Below, one piece after another: positions 10,776 to 19,442 of a stretch of 64,000 bases of DNA. Origin of the DNA: Oryzias latipes (Eukaryota > Chordata > Actinopteri > Beloniformes > Adrianichthyidae); NCBI RefSeq assembly GCF_002234675.1, contig NC_019876.2, forward strand, positions 22,545,398-22,609,397, in the 5' to 3' direction. The position numbers and the translations under genes are program-made. Within the stretch, counting starts at the first letter, position 1; every line of letters starts with the position of its first letter. Below the pieces are notes generated by a model, which worked only from the letters and a program-made list of their open reading frames with translations, ran no database searches and had not been told where the DNA came from.

Positions 10776-11333
10776 TTGCCTTTGCAAAGGAGCGCAACAG
10801 GACAGAAATAGGAGCGATGTTTAAATGGATTGATCTTTGTGGGTGAATGGCCTCAAAAACACACACACCTGTACACACACACTGCTCCTTTTTTAGGACA
10901 AAAAATAAGTGAGAAAGCTGCAGGTTTGCAAAATAAAAACAATTTAAGGAGATTAGAAAGTCTGGAGAACAACTGCTGCACATTTGTTTCAATAAAGTTT
11001 GGTTCTTTTGAAGCATAATCAAAACAAATGATGGATAAATGTAGACAAGTGCTAAAGGAATCAGTGTTTAAGGGGTTTCAGCTGTGCATGTCTGGTCTTC
11101 TTTCTTGACAGACGTTTGGAAATCTCGTCACTGCTGTCAGCAAACAGAATTTATCTGCAGTCAAACCCACAGCGGGGAGGAAAGCCACAACAAGCCTGAA
11201 GGTATGGAGTGGCTTCATGTTTGCATGCTCTCCACAGAGCTTCTGTCAGGGTTTGAACCTCCTATGCTCTTAAATGTCTCAGGTGAAGGACCTCGTGCAG
11301 ATGTTTTCTGCTTTATCAGTTCCACCAAAGTAG
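550..11333 (+). CDS. Unidentified multi-exon host gene with repeated exons (partial)
   Basis: I do not recognise this gene. Candidate exons with AG/GT borders are 550-581, 1803-1895, 9429-9460, 9542-9613, 9715-9807, 11112-11201 and a last exon 11283-11333 ending in TAG. Three exons begin with the same motif: VKDLAQMF (1803), VKERLQMF (9542) and VKDLVQMF (11283). Two others (550-581 and 9429-9460) are both exactly 32 bp, start after GAAG and end in ATGAAG, so a two-exon module looks duplicated. The exons are lysine-rich and phase 0 at their joins. The intron between 1896 and 9428 holds a hAT element with a gypsy element inside it. A candidate poly(A) signal lies at 12747. Upstream exons near 407 and 9283 are possible, but I could not fit their reading phase. 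The 5' end is outside the window or not recognised. Confidence 0.45.
629..841. mobile_element. Short MITE, piggyBac-like ends
   Basis: About 213 bp with terminal inverted repeats. The left end reads TTAACCCTTGTGCTATC and the right end is its complement GATAGCACAAGAGTTA with one change. The TTAA at the left edge and CCYTT start resemble piggyBac-type non-autonomous elements. The right TTAA has decayed to TTAC. It lies in an intron of the repeated-exon gene. Confidence 0.5.
842..1802. other. Intronic sequence, nothing recognised
   Basis: AT-rich stretch between candidate exons of the repeated-exon gene. No repeat with clear ends and no coding potential seen. Confidence 0.3.
2345..2719 (-). mobile_element. 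hAT element, distal half (split by gypsy insertion)
   Basis: Diverged reverse-complement copy of the hAT element that lies intact at 56937-58106. Shared stretches include the segment with TATCTCATATACAAGTTGC and the segment CTTTCTCACACATGGAAGTAAAC just before the gypsy LTR. The other half continues at 8140. No open transposase frame remains, so it is non-autonomous. Confidence 0.6.
2720..3268 (-). repeat. 3' LTR of gypsy element
   Basis: 549 bp. Read in element orientation it begins TGTCAGGCGTCGGGG and ends CCTAACA. It is rich in a repeated CCAAAGCC/GCCAAAG motif. The last 37 nt of pol run into it (pol stop at 3232). Confidence 0.95.
3232..6588 (-). pseudogene. pol: Pol polyprotein with two in-frame stop codons
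   Basis: About 1,118 codons in one frame. In order: aspartic protease ([11 protein letters not shown]), reverse transcriptase (catalytic [13 protein letters not shown]), RNase H ([16 protein letters not shown]), and integrase. The integrase has a zinc-binding N-terminus ending CTVCATSK and core residues in [19 protein letters not shown] and [13 protein letters not shown] chromodomain follows ([20 protein letters not shown]). The frame is broken by TGA at 4813-4815, between RNase H and integrase, where the second gypsy copy in this window has Trp (RQARWCLFF). It is broken again by TAG at 3796-3798, after the integrase core. There are no frameshifts. The ATG at 6582 overlaps the gag stop region. 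The last codons lie in the 3' LTR. Confidence 0.9.
3269..3281 (-). other. Polypurine tract of gypsy element
   Basis: In element orientation the bases just before the 3' LTR are TGGAGGGGGTAC, a purine run at the expected site for plus-strand priming. Confidence 0.6.
6585..7574 (-). CDS. gag: Gag polyprotein of Tf1/sushi-like gypsy element
   Basis: 329 aa, uninterrupted. It forms the capsid-like particle that holds the element RNA. Residues about 80-240 match the retrotransposon-gag fold ([13 protein letters not shown], then [14 protein letters not shown], then [13 protein letters not shown]). A CCHC zinc knuckle, [14 protein letters not shown], lies near the C-terminus and binds RNA. The same gag family gave rise to the mammalian domesticated PEG10 and RTL genes. 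The start ATG is 16 nt inside the LTR boundary. The stop TGA is directly followed by TAATG, and pol continues in the -1 frame, so Pol needs either a -1 frameshift or reinitiation. I see no canonical slippery heptamer. Confidence 0.9.
   Translation of the reverse strand: MDPAGPDPVNQTLSSHASTMDRHEQMLHSLSGNQQAISQQLSQLHSLLQTIADSRSPDSAGVAPMPQTPPPHASPVLEARIPNPDPFSGTSDHCRGFLLQSSQVFSQQGSMYSSDAAKIAYVTGLLRGRALEWAEAFLANHNMTALSFQDFMGHFKQVFETPERYHDASRKLLTLRKDKRSVAEYSVDFRILATEVGWDTRALLEVFYNGLSDSIKDELLHYDKPDSLESLISLSIRIDNRLRERRSSRNYKSQQTFPKPTSRQVTPPPSFFESSAPTSSTEEPMQLGRTRLTPKERQDRWTRGECFYCGSNTHRVAVCPVKPKDRAPQ
7579..7588 (-). other. Putative self-priming primer-binding site
   Basis: Two nucleotides after the 5' LTR, in element orientation, lies ACGAACCGAC. 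It is exactly complementary to GTCGGTTCGT, the predicted first 10 nt of the transcript (8030-8021). No tRNA-like TGG site is present. Tf1-type elements prime reverse transcription with the 5' end of their own RNA, and this layout fits that mechanism. Confidence 0.6.
7644..8012 (-). CDS. Lys/Pro-rich 122-aa ORF inside the LTR (possible upstream ORF)
   Basis: Starts at the first AUG after the predicted transcription start (18 nt downstream) and ends near the poly(A) signal. The protein is a low-complexity Lys-Pro repeat (for example [11 protein letters not shown]). The ORF is open in both LTRs, and the single LTR difference is a silent Ser codon change. It is in the same frame as gag but separated from it by two stops. 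It could be translated as an upstream ORF or simply follow from the repetitive GGCTTT composition. I know of no function. Confidence 0.3.
   Translation of the reverse strand: MKDSPIQAKAKLKPTPKPSPRPKPKSTLKPTPKPKPNPKPSQVKPKLTPTVHTKPSRRPSQRQSQRPLQSHQNRSHKNPSLQIKISQETLNPPPKNKNPKEPRPTPKIQRPTSSVSSYNKTH
8030..8073 (-). promoter_or_regulatory. Gypsy LTR promoter: CCAAT, TATA-like box and predicted start
   Basis: On the minus strand the 5' LTR contains a CCAAT box (8073-8069) and a TATA-like CTATTTAG (8060-8053). The sequence GTCGGTTCGT begins at 8030, about 29 nt downstream of the TATA box. That spacing is right for a transcription start. This start is also supported by its complementarity to the primer-binding region at 7588-7579. 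Confidence 0.6.
8140..8650 (-). mobile_element. hAT element, proximal half, ending TACACCCCTA
   Basis: Continuation of the hAT copy interrupted by the gypsy element. It matches the reverse complement of the hAT at 56937-58106, including the region around CTGATCCATCAGGTC. It ends near 8650 in ACACCCCTA, the complement of the TAGGGGTGT terminus typical of hAT elements. It is clearly older than the gypsy insertion inside it. Confidence 0.65.
8651..9282. other. Intronic sequence with a weak LINE-tail-like fragment
   Basis: No gene seen. The stretch around 8940-8985 (GTTAAAGTGCTATATAGATTAAATTGGATTG, given here by its parts GTGCTATATAGATTAAATTG) resembles the 3' end of common fish retroposons. The rest is AT-rich single-copy-looking sequence. 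Confidence 0.25.
10159..10264. repeat. Imperfect inverted repeat (hairpin MITE-like)
   Basis: The arms AGATGCTTTAGAAATAAGA..GTGACTAA and TTAGTCAC..TCTTATTTCTAAAGTATCT pair over about 31 bp around a 9-nt loop. Pairing extends outwards through AAAGCAG/CTGCTTT. Intronic, with no coding potential. Confidence 0.5.
10590..10771 (+). mobile_element. 3' end of a non-LTR retrotransposon with (ATT)n tail
   Basis: A T-run precedes sequence with CTTGTACAGCGACCTTGGGTG and GAAAGGCGCTTGAAATAAAA (both shortened here), then an (ATT)n tail. This is the layout of 3' ends of L2/CR1-type fish LINEs. Only the untranslated tail is present. Confidence 0.5.
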
Positions 11334-12746
11334 AGGCTGGAAGGAAGCAGGAAACCAGCAGCGCACACGATAACCCGCCCTGAACCTACAGCTGTGAGGG
11401 GAGACAGGAAGTGAAAGTCCTCTGCTGTGGTCCTAATGCGAACGCTTCACAAAATGTGTTTAGAGCAGCAGCAGTTCAGCTGCATGTATGTAACTTTAGG
11501 ATATGTCTCAGCCATGAAACCTTTGCTGATGTTCCTCAACTGCTTCACCCTCAGGTTTCTGCCGGCACAGCTTAAACATGCAGAAGTTAGAGATTAATGC
11601 GTGCTTTAAGCTGTTTGATTTTAAAGTGGAGACTTTTATTCAGAAGAGGTTACTTGTCCAGAAAATGTCAGATAAGAAAACATCAGTTTACCTTAAGGAT
11701 AATGGAGAACATAAAATATCAAACCAGTTAGTGATTAATTCATTTTGTACATCTATTTATCAGGAACTCAAAAACAGGAAATAAAAAAGAAGGAAATGAA
11801 TTGTTCATAGTTCTGAAGATGCTGCAAAGCTCCAAATCTAGTCCTTTCCGAACTCTGATGGAGATCCATCAGCGGTTCTGAGAGTCTGTGTGTGTCTGTT
11901 CCCATCACTTCTTCAGAACCTTGTTGGCTGAGCGCCAGCCTGAAAGCCTGAAGGAGCAGGACTTTTGCTGTGAGCAGCCTTTCTGCTGGGAGTAACTCAT
12001 TACTAAAGGACCGAATCACAAAAACACACAACTTTTTGCTTTGATAAAGTACAGGAAGGAATTAGTGCAATATTCTTCCAAAGAATTTTTGACTTTTTAC
12101 ATCAGACCAGTCGCTTAAAGTTTTAAAAAAAGAGACAAAGAGGCATTTCCTAAAGAAGAAATGACACAAACCGAATCTGTTTAAAGATCATGCTCAGGCT
12201 GTTTAGGCTTCAATAATCCAAAAATGTTTGTGTTCCTAATAAATGTATCCATTTCTGTTTGTATCTTTCTGCTTTATCCATGCCTGTACTTCTTTATTTG
12301 ATCTTTTTATCTAAAGATTCAAGATCAAAAATTGTTCTTCAAGCAAATAGCCTTTATTTTCATTCGTGTGGACTAAACTGCTTTCATTTGACTAAAAAAG
12401 AGGATTTTTTTTAACTTTATATTTTTTTTATTTACTTTAAAGAAAAGGGGGATTTTAATAGTAATACGTTTACCATAAACCTTCATCTTAATGTAAAACT
12501 CTACATGGTATGTTTGTCATTTTAGACTAATGTATAGAAAGCTACTTGAAAGAAGGTGCAGGACTTTGAATTTTATTTTAAGGAATTACTTTTGAACAAT
12601 AATAAGAAGTCATGTGGAATGTATTACAGTTTGGAAGTTCCCTGTGATCTGTTTTTCTTTTCCTGGCTGCTGTGCGGCTGGACCGCTGCTGGCTTTCACT
12701 GCTCGTGTTTATTTTTGCTCCTTCCTCTGGTTTTTTATCTGCCCTA

Positions 12747-12752
12747 AATAAA
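12747..12752 (+). terminator. Candidate poly(A) signal AATAAA
   Basis: AATAAA about 1.4 kb after the last candidate exon (TAG at 11331-11333), followed by a T/G-rich stretch. It is the most plausible 3' end for the repeated-exon host gene, though an AATAAA near 12237 is also possible. Confidence 0.3.
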
Positions 12753-13004
12753 GGCTCTGTGTGTTTGCTCCATGTGAGCCGTCGGAAGCCTGTCCCATTT
12801 CAAGGAGTTTCTATATTATACTGCATGCAGAGCTAACCATTATTTTATGACATCTAACAAAATTAATCACACCAAAGATCTTATGAAATGTAAAAAAAAA
12901 ATCAAAGGAATAAAAACCTGATTTGATGGTTTTGAAAACTAAAGCTATGTTTTTTCATTTCCTGGATTCCTAAATAAAATATACATTGGGAAAATACATC
13001 CATC

Positions 13005-13262
13005 CATTTTTTGAACCTGCTAAATCCCTTTTGGTGTCATGGGGTTGCTGGAGCCAACCCAGCTGGGTACTCACATGCACACCTAGGGACAAATTTAAAG
13101 TCACTAATTAACCTATGAAGGCTCTTTTTTTTTTTTTTTTGGACTGTGGGAAGAAGTTGGTGAAAACACAAACTTGCACAGGAAGAACCCCGCTAGGATT
13201 TGAACCAGGGTCGTCTCGCTGTGAGGTGAGAGCGCTAACCACTACATTATCATGCAGCCCCA
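13005..13262 (-). mobile_element. tRNA-derived SINE, minus strand
   Basis: The reverse complement begins with a tRNA-like head: A box GGTTAGCGCTCTCACC and B box GGTTCAAATCC. It continues with the GTCCAAA..AGGTTAATTAGTGAC body common in fish genomes and ends in a (TGGA)n-type tail (ATGGATGGATG). A T-run of about 18 nt has expanded within the body. Fragments of the same body occur at 20030-20165, 28885-29060 and 55185-55360. Confidence 0.6.
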
Positions 13263-14474
13263 CAATTATATATAATATCTTAAATCAAACTTGAACAATT
13301 ATTAATCGTATTTTTTATTGTTTCTTCTGGCATAAAACTGCAGAAAAAAAAACAAGCCCCACAACAGGAATTCAATGATCTATAAACAAGTGCTTCTCAA
13401 AAATGCATTTAATTAAAAAAAAAAAAACACGCCAAGCTATATTCTGTTACGGACCCAACCCAATGAAAATTTTGTTTTTTGTAGCATTTTTCTCATGATG
13501 GATGACACCTATAAAGAAAGTTAAGATTAAAATTGCGTTTCTGAGTATTTCTTTATTCAAATCATAAATCTGGAGCAGACAAAAATGTGCAGAGTGAAAA
13601 CGCTCGGTGGTTACATAAAATCTACAATTTGTGGGCAAACTCCCTGCTCCTCTTCATTCTGATCCATCCGCTGGTTGAAGATTAGATCCATGTACGTCTT
13701 TGTAACAACTGACGCTGACGGAAGCTGATAAATAATTAAATAAATAATGTCTTGACAGCAAATAAATCGATGCAAGTATCGTCAGTTGAAATAGCTCGAT
13801 ATATCACCGAGTTGATTTTCCTCTTTCCCTAATGTATACGATCAAATTACATATTCATTTATAAATGTTCATAGATTCACAAAAAACTACTTTATTTATG
13901 GCTCTAAGTGGTATTTTGGTAGTTTAATTATAGGATCAATATTTGCTTAGTATAAATTTCCCCAAATATCACTGCTATACTAAAAGTATAAAACGCATTT
14001 TTGTGTCCGGCGGTGTCTTGTTTTTTATATATCTGTGTATAATATATCAAAGTTATCTTTTTTTTTTTGGTCAGAGTTAAACTACTTCATTATAATTAAA
14101 TAAACTGCAATATGTCATATAAATATCAGGACAAATCACAGCAGCCATACTGACCTTTGGAATTAAACAAACTTCCTCAGTTAAAGAGTCTGCAGACTCA
14201 ACACTGGGATCACTGAAAGACTTTCCATGCAATCTGCCATTGAGGCTCAATTGCTTTACAGCTAAGACACTGATCTTTTCAGAATTGCCTGGATTAAATG
14301 GGAAAGTCACATTCTGGAATATTGGCAAGGATTTAGTATATAGGAATAGGGCAAAGCCAACATGTTCTGCTACCCCGGTGCAGAGAAAATGCAGGCTTAA
14401 AAGGGGGGCAGGCTTATGTCTGACAGAGAACAGATAATTTTCAGTAAAATCTCATTTAATTTAATCTGTCATTC

Positions 14475-15335
14475 TTAGCTGAGCAGGAAACCACTGAAGG
14501 TGGTCACAGAGCCATAGCCCCAAACATGCGTGTTTGCAGCTAAATTCACAGAAACTCGATCTCCTTGCTGCAGCTGCAGAAATGCAGCATTGCCTCCATT
14601 ATCTGCTCCATCGTGTGATGTCTGGTGGTCATAAATTCCTACAATATATTCCTCATTCTTCATGAGTCTGAGACTTGTGAGGCGATTTCCTCCAGAGTGA
14701 CAGAAGAAACTGAAGTAGTAAATGCCATTAACAGGCGCAGTGAAGATTCCTGTGGAGACAATGTTTAATCCAGGATTATAGGCGATGAAACCAGAAAATA
14801 GGAAAAACATTTCTTACTAAGAATTTGTATCATTTTTTTGATTTCCCACATCATTTTCTCTTCTGTGACAGAGTAGTTATACCTGCATCATGGCATATGA
14901 AAGCATCTGTGCTTACCTGTAGATGGGTTGTAGGCCTGGCCCACATTTGTTATGGCCGTTTTAAAGAGGATGTTTGTGTTGGTGCTGAAGGGTCCGATGG
15001 CTCCACTCTCAGCAGTTGTAGCAGTAAAAACTACTCTGGTTGGTGCTACAAAAAACACATCAACCAAACTGAATAAAACATTTCTCTGTTCCGATTGAAA
15101 ATGTGCCGGCATTAAGAGGAGCGCAGATGTTTCAGCCACCTTTACTCATCAGTTCTGCGATCTGGCTTTTGGCCTCTGTCAGTCCGGTTTCCAGAGATCT
15201 TTGCCTGTCGGTCAAAGCAGCAAGCTCATTCTGCAGTCTGCATACATCTGCACAGGAGGAAGAGGCTTTGTTGACCTCTGCTGCAACACCGTGGACAAAA
15301 TGAGCGCCACAAAGCAACAACGTCAACAACAACAT
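14475..15335 (-). CDS. C1q-domain secreted protein (C1q-like/cerebellin type), three exons
   Basis: Exons 15335-15140, 15045-14917 and 14749-14475 join with matching phase (1 and 1) into 199 aa. All introns have GT/AG borders. An N-terminal signal peptide (MLLLTLLLCGAHFVHGVAA) is followed by a short coiled-coil stretch (about residues 25-63, CRLQNELAALTDRQRSLE). A C1q globular domain runs from about residue 67 to the end: RVVFTATTAESGAIGPF, then GIFTAPVNGIYYFSFF, then the C-terminal TTFSGFLLS. There is no collagen region, so it belongs with the C1q-like/cerebellin-like secreted proteins, which form trimers outside the cell. These are a large expanded family in teleosts, often linked to innate defence, but the ligand cannot be told from sequence. 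All exons look intact. Confidence 0.9.
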
Positions 15336-15379
15336 GGTGGAGCTCAGGCTTCTGCAGTCCTGATCTCATGTTCCAGCTG

Positions 15380-15387
15380 CTTTTATG
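15380..15387 (-). promoter_or_regulatory. TATA box of the C1q-like gene
   Basis: CATAAAAG on the minus strand, about 45-50 nt upstream of the ATG at 15335. A start of transcription about 30 nt downstream would leave a 5' untranslated region of roughly 20 nt. Confidence 0.5.
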
Positions 15388-15559
15388 TTGTCTCAAGTTT
15401 GTTAATGTTTGACAGGGAGTTAACAGGATGGTGCAAGACGAAAGAGGAGAGGAATTTCTACATACAGGACAATCGACCCAGAAGCCTTCAAACACACACG
15501 ATTTCTACACAACCTATCCATTTTTATTCCGTTTTATACTTCATGATGAATACTTACAT

Positions 15560-16759
15560 TTGAATTGATGAATCTTTAGGTTCTTGCAGAAAATTCAGCT
15601 CAGAATTTCTAAACATGTTCCAGCGTTTTTCTCTTTTCTAATCCTCGGAGTTTAGAGCAAATAATGATGAGCAAATTGACCATTAAGCCACAATTTGGCT
15701 CACTCTATCAGACTAAAAGAGAAAAAAAAAAGCCTTTAGTTGCAAACTATACTCACTTCTCATCCTGGTCTCCGTCTGATAGTGAAAAAGTCTCCAAAAC
15801 GAGGTAGTTGGTTAAACCTAGAGTACTTTTTTGATTGCACTAATCAAAAAATATTAGTAAAAACTTGATAAAACATAATAATCACAACCATACAGTACAT
15901 TGAAACAAAGATTTTCTAACTCTGTAACAACCTATGTTTTTTTATTGTACCAATATAAGATAAGATTAGATAAAGATACTTTATTGATCCCAGTCTGGGA
16001 AATTTGATTGTTGCAGCACCAGTGAACAGGTTCAGTAAACAGACAACATAAACACTGGGAATAACGAAAATCAGTTCTCCCAAATCACATTACATGAATG
16101 AATATCAATCAAACCCAGGACGGTCAGATTTCTAAGGCCAACAGCTCTCAAGCCGAATTGTACATAACAACTAAACCACTTGTCTAACCAAATAAACTCT
16201 AAATCTGTATCAGAAGAAATCAGCAGTGTTGGGCTGCCACACAGGATCCGCTGACCTCAGTTAGAGGCCTCAGTTAGCCCCTTTCAGGAGGACAGCGGAG
16301 TGTCAGAATGCTCATATAAGATAAAAACCCAGAAACATCTGGCAAGAATAGAAAATGTCCCCCATCTATCCTTTGCACCTCCTGAATCCCTTTTAGAGTC
16401 ATGGGACTGTCAGCCACATGTGATGTGGCTTATTGCAAATGAAACAAGGTGAAAGGAGATTATTCTTACTTCATCTCTCCAGAAGAGAGTGCTGAAGCTT
16501 GGAACGAAGGTGATGTTCAGGAATGAAGTGAGGAAGTTCCCTGCAGAACGTGATCCTAAGAGGATTTCGATGAGAATCCGCCAACAAGTTATTCTAAGAT
16601 AATGGTCCAAAAAGTGGCATGGTTGAATAGGCTCGGGGCGTTGTTGAAGACAGGAGTAGAGTCAAAGCCCCTTTAAGGCCACAGGTGGAAAGCAAGAAAC
16701 CATAGAAGTTTGTCACTTTAGCCTTCACAGTGTTCTCGTCGTGTCCCAGGTAAAAAGCT
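15560..16759. other. Intergenic, with a short fish retroposon fragment
   Basis: Around 15960-16050 the sequence GATACTTTATTGATCCC followed by GGGAAATT is a motif of common fish retroposon 3' ends. No coding sequence recognised in the rest. Confidence 0.35.
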
Positions 16760-17330
16760 TCAGTGAACGTGCAAAGGCGGTCCAGGGCGGTGATCTGGGT
16801 GGGCCCGGTAGAAATCCTCAATGAGCGATGGATCCAAAATGAGAGAGCGGGAGATCCAGGACCGCTCCTCCAGACCGTAACTCTCCCAGTCGACCAGGAA
16901 CTTGAATCCACGACCCCTACGCCGGACATCCAAAACCCAGCTGACCGTGAAGGCAGGGGTGCTGTCGATGATACAGCTGGGCGGCGGGGAAGGGGACAGT
17001 GGGCACAGAGGACTGTCCAGAACTGGCTTAATCTGGGAAACATGGAAGGATGGGTGTAACTTGAGCGCCTTGGGCAGACGAAGACAGAGACAGGTAGGGT
17101 TGATGACCTTGTCAATGAGGTAAGGTCCAATAAACCGAGGAGCCAGTTTCCGAGAGGTTGCTTGGATAGGATGGATGTTCTTGGATGTTCTGAGTCGAGA
17201 GCCAGACCCTCTGTCCTGGTTGGTAATCGGGTCCCACCACCCTACGAGGCGGCGGTTGTTTTCCTTGGTGTGGAGGAGAGCAGTCCTAGTCTGATGCCAA
17301 ACGCGTTGACAGCACCGTAGGTCTTTTGGT

Positions 17331-17847
17331 GTGTATATGTGTGTGTTGTATGTTTGTGTGTGTGTGGTTGTGTGTGTCCTTTGCAGAAGCCCCCACCACA
17401 CCACTTGACTTCACCTCCTGCAGGAGATGACTGCGGCCTCCTTCCCTCCTCCAATCACCATGCTGGGCGGGGAGCATAAAAGCCTCAAGCATCTCTTGTT
17501 CCAATGGCAGCTGAATTCCTGGGAGGAATCCGTTTAATCAGCTGGGCCCTGTTGTTGGACTTGGCATTAGAGCCTGTGGAAACTGCCTGGTTTTCACCTC
17601 TGCTTGTGATCTTTGTTTTCGGCTTATGCTTTCTGTTTTGTGTCTTGGTGACGTCCATCTAGTTTAAGTTTCACTTTGGTTTTGTTATTTATTGCATTAG
17701 TGCCTGAGCATTTAAGTTTGTTACCTTCTTTACTTTTGCAGCTGTCAGTCAAATAAACGGCTGCACTGACAGCCTTTAACCCTTACCGGCTTAAACTTAT
17801 TTCTTTATGTTACCTATTTTCTCCCTCCCTTGGGGTGGGATGTGACA
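17331..17847 (+). mobile_element. Probable solo LTR inserted in the second gypsy copy
   Basis: Interrupts the gypsy coding sequence. Its right edge is GGGATGTGACA at 17847. The left edge is blurred by a (TG)n tract. On the plus strand it holds a TATA-like CATAAAAG near 17477 and a poly(A) signal AATAAA at 17752-17757, the signature of an LTR. No clear target duplication was found, so the left boundary and the class are tentative. Confidence 0.45.
17741..17773 (+). repeat. Hairpin presenting AATAAA in its loop
   Basis: The perfect 9-bp stem GCTGTCAGT / ACTGACAGC encloses a 15-nt loop containing AATAAA. Hairpins around the poly(A) signal are known in some LTR elements. Confidence 0.5.
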
Positions 17848-19170
17848 GTGATGTTGGACTGAGGGCACCACCAGATCGAGTTCCTGCGATGGAAACAAAG
17901 GTGGTGAGTCCCCTAGGGCGGCCTCGAACGGGGACACCCCAGTAGCTGTGGAAGGATGAGTATTGTGAGCATACTCGAACCACACCAGAAACTGGGACCA
18001 GTCCTGTTGGTTCTGTGCCGCCAGACAGCGAAGAGCTGCCTCCAATTCCTGGTTCGCTCTCTCCGCTTGGCCATTGGATTGCAGGTGTTATCCGGAAGTG
18101 AGGCTGACCGTGGCCCCCCAAGGCAGCGCAGAATGCCTTCCAGACTTGGGAAACAAACTGAGGGCCACGGTCAGAGACAATGTCAGAGGGGATGCCATGA
18201 TTTCGGAAGATGTGATTTACAATGATATCAGGAGTTTCTGCGACAGTGGGTAGTTGGAGTAATGGGATTAAATGATCCATCTTGGCGAAGCGATAGAATA
18301 TGGTAAAAATGACAGTATTACCTTGAGAAGGAGGTAAACCAGTAACAGTTTATAGCCAGGTGAGACCAGGGACGGTTAGGAGTTGATAGGTGATGAAGGA
18401 GTCCAGCTGGGGCAGAGGATGACGATTTGGAACGGGCACAGGCGGAGACGTATTCTTGGACGTCCTTCTCCATAGAGGGCCAGAAGGACCTCCTCCGGAT
18501 GAGATTTAGAGTCCGGTGCACACCTCCATGACACGCCACCCAGGATGAGTGTCCCCATGACATGACATCGTACCTGATTGATGATGGTACGAACAGGGTG
18601 CCCCTAGGACAAGGTGGATGATCAGGTTCCTCACCTTAGGCTTGCTGGACCTTGGTTTCCACGTCCCACGTGAGATTTCCAACTATACAGGTGGAGGGTA
18701 GAATGGTGGTGGCACGTTCCGTGGGACTGTATTTGCGTGAGGGGGCATCCGGTTTTATATTGCGGGTTCCTGGTCTGTAAGTGATAGTAAAACGGAATCG
18801 ATCAAAAAAGAGACACCAACGAGCTTGCCTGGTCAGTCTGGTCACTGATGGCGCCCCATTAAAGGTCAGGAAGAAGGCAGGTGTTGTCATAAAATTCAGG
18901 CAGCCAACCAGGAAAAGATTTCTGGACATTTCATTGTGTTTTTCACACATGAATGACAGTAAATGTGTTTCTGCACAGGATCTGAAGTCTGATATTGATG
19001 GACGGGTGAAGTTTCAGGAGAGGAATGAGGTTAACTCCAAATTCTTAAGTTCACAAATGTTTGCAAGACCTTTTTTTTAAGTGAAATTAATTGTATTTAA
19101 GATCCATTGGCTTCTGTGAATGAATGTGTAATAATAAGTGATTAGGCTAATGTGTTAGTTGACAAATTAA

Positions 19171-19418
19171 GGAGCCGGTTTAGCTCGTGCTGGTATGCGG
19201 CGCCTTCCGTCCGTGTAACCAGGGTTCGAATCCGGGTTCCGCCCTATTCCCTTTTCTGCTTCTGTGCCGCTCCCAAGCCCGGATAAATTGAGAGGGTTGC
19301 GTCAGGAAGGGCATCCGGCATAAAACATTGCCAAGTTAACCATGCGACTCATCCTCGAAGGAGAGGTTGCTTCGCTGTGGCAACCCCTGATGGGAAAAGC
19401 CGAAAGAGAAAGAAGAAG
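19171..19418 (+). mobile_element. tRNA-derived SINE with long target duplication
   Basis: tRNA-like head with A box (TTAGCTCGTGCTGG) and B box (GGTTCGAATCC at 19223). The body contains AGGGCATCCGGCATAAAAC, and the 3' part ends GCCGAAAGAGAAAGAAG. It is flanked by imperfect direct repeats of about 25 bp (AGGCTAATGTGTTAGTTGA at 19144 and AGGCTAATATGTTGGTTGA at 19416), consistent with LINE-driven insertion. Confidence 0.75.
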
Positions 19419-19442
19419 GCTAATATGTTGGTTGAGAAATTT

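Larger units (their letters stand above)
11334..14474. other. Intergenic, repeats only
   Basis: Between the last exon of the repeated-exon gene and the C1q gene. It holds the candidate poly(A) signal at 12747, a tRNA-derived SINE at about 13005-13262, and near 13750-13800 a short ATCGATGCAAGTATCG segment resembling hAT ends elsewhere in the window. No convincing coding sequence seen. Confidence 0.4.
16760..18870 (-). pseudogene. pol: Second Ty3/gypsy chromovirus, decayed pol 3' part
   Basis: Remnant of a different chromovirus copy, reading downwards: end of RNase H (LTRQARWCLFFDRF, RPGTRNIKPDA near 18850-18750), integrase zinc region (HGGVHRTLNLIRRRSFWP, 18520), integrase core ([19 protein letters not shown] near 18190), [20 protein letters not shown] (17900), and a chromodomain ([19 protein letters not shown] near 16940). 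Several frameshifts break it and no LTR pair was found. An LTR-like insert of about 0.5 kb (17331-17847) splits the sequence after the integrase core (SVQHH | RCCQRVWHQ). Confidence 0.85.

Noticed and set aside
14077-14328. 83-aa minus-strand ORF downstream of the C1q gene
   Set aside because: No homology recognised and no splice or promoter context; likely chance.
16594-17130. 178-aa minus-strand ORF
   Set aside because: Out-of-frame shadow of the chromodomain region of the second gypsy copy.
18978-19028. Exon-like stretch DLKSDIDGRVKFQERNE after a CTGCACAG acceptor
   Set aside because: A single short segment with no partner exon or known domain; too weak to call a gene.
19171-19245. Functional tRNA gene
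   Set aside because: The A and B boxes belong to a SINE head; the sequence does not fold as a full tRNA and continues into SINE body.
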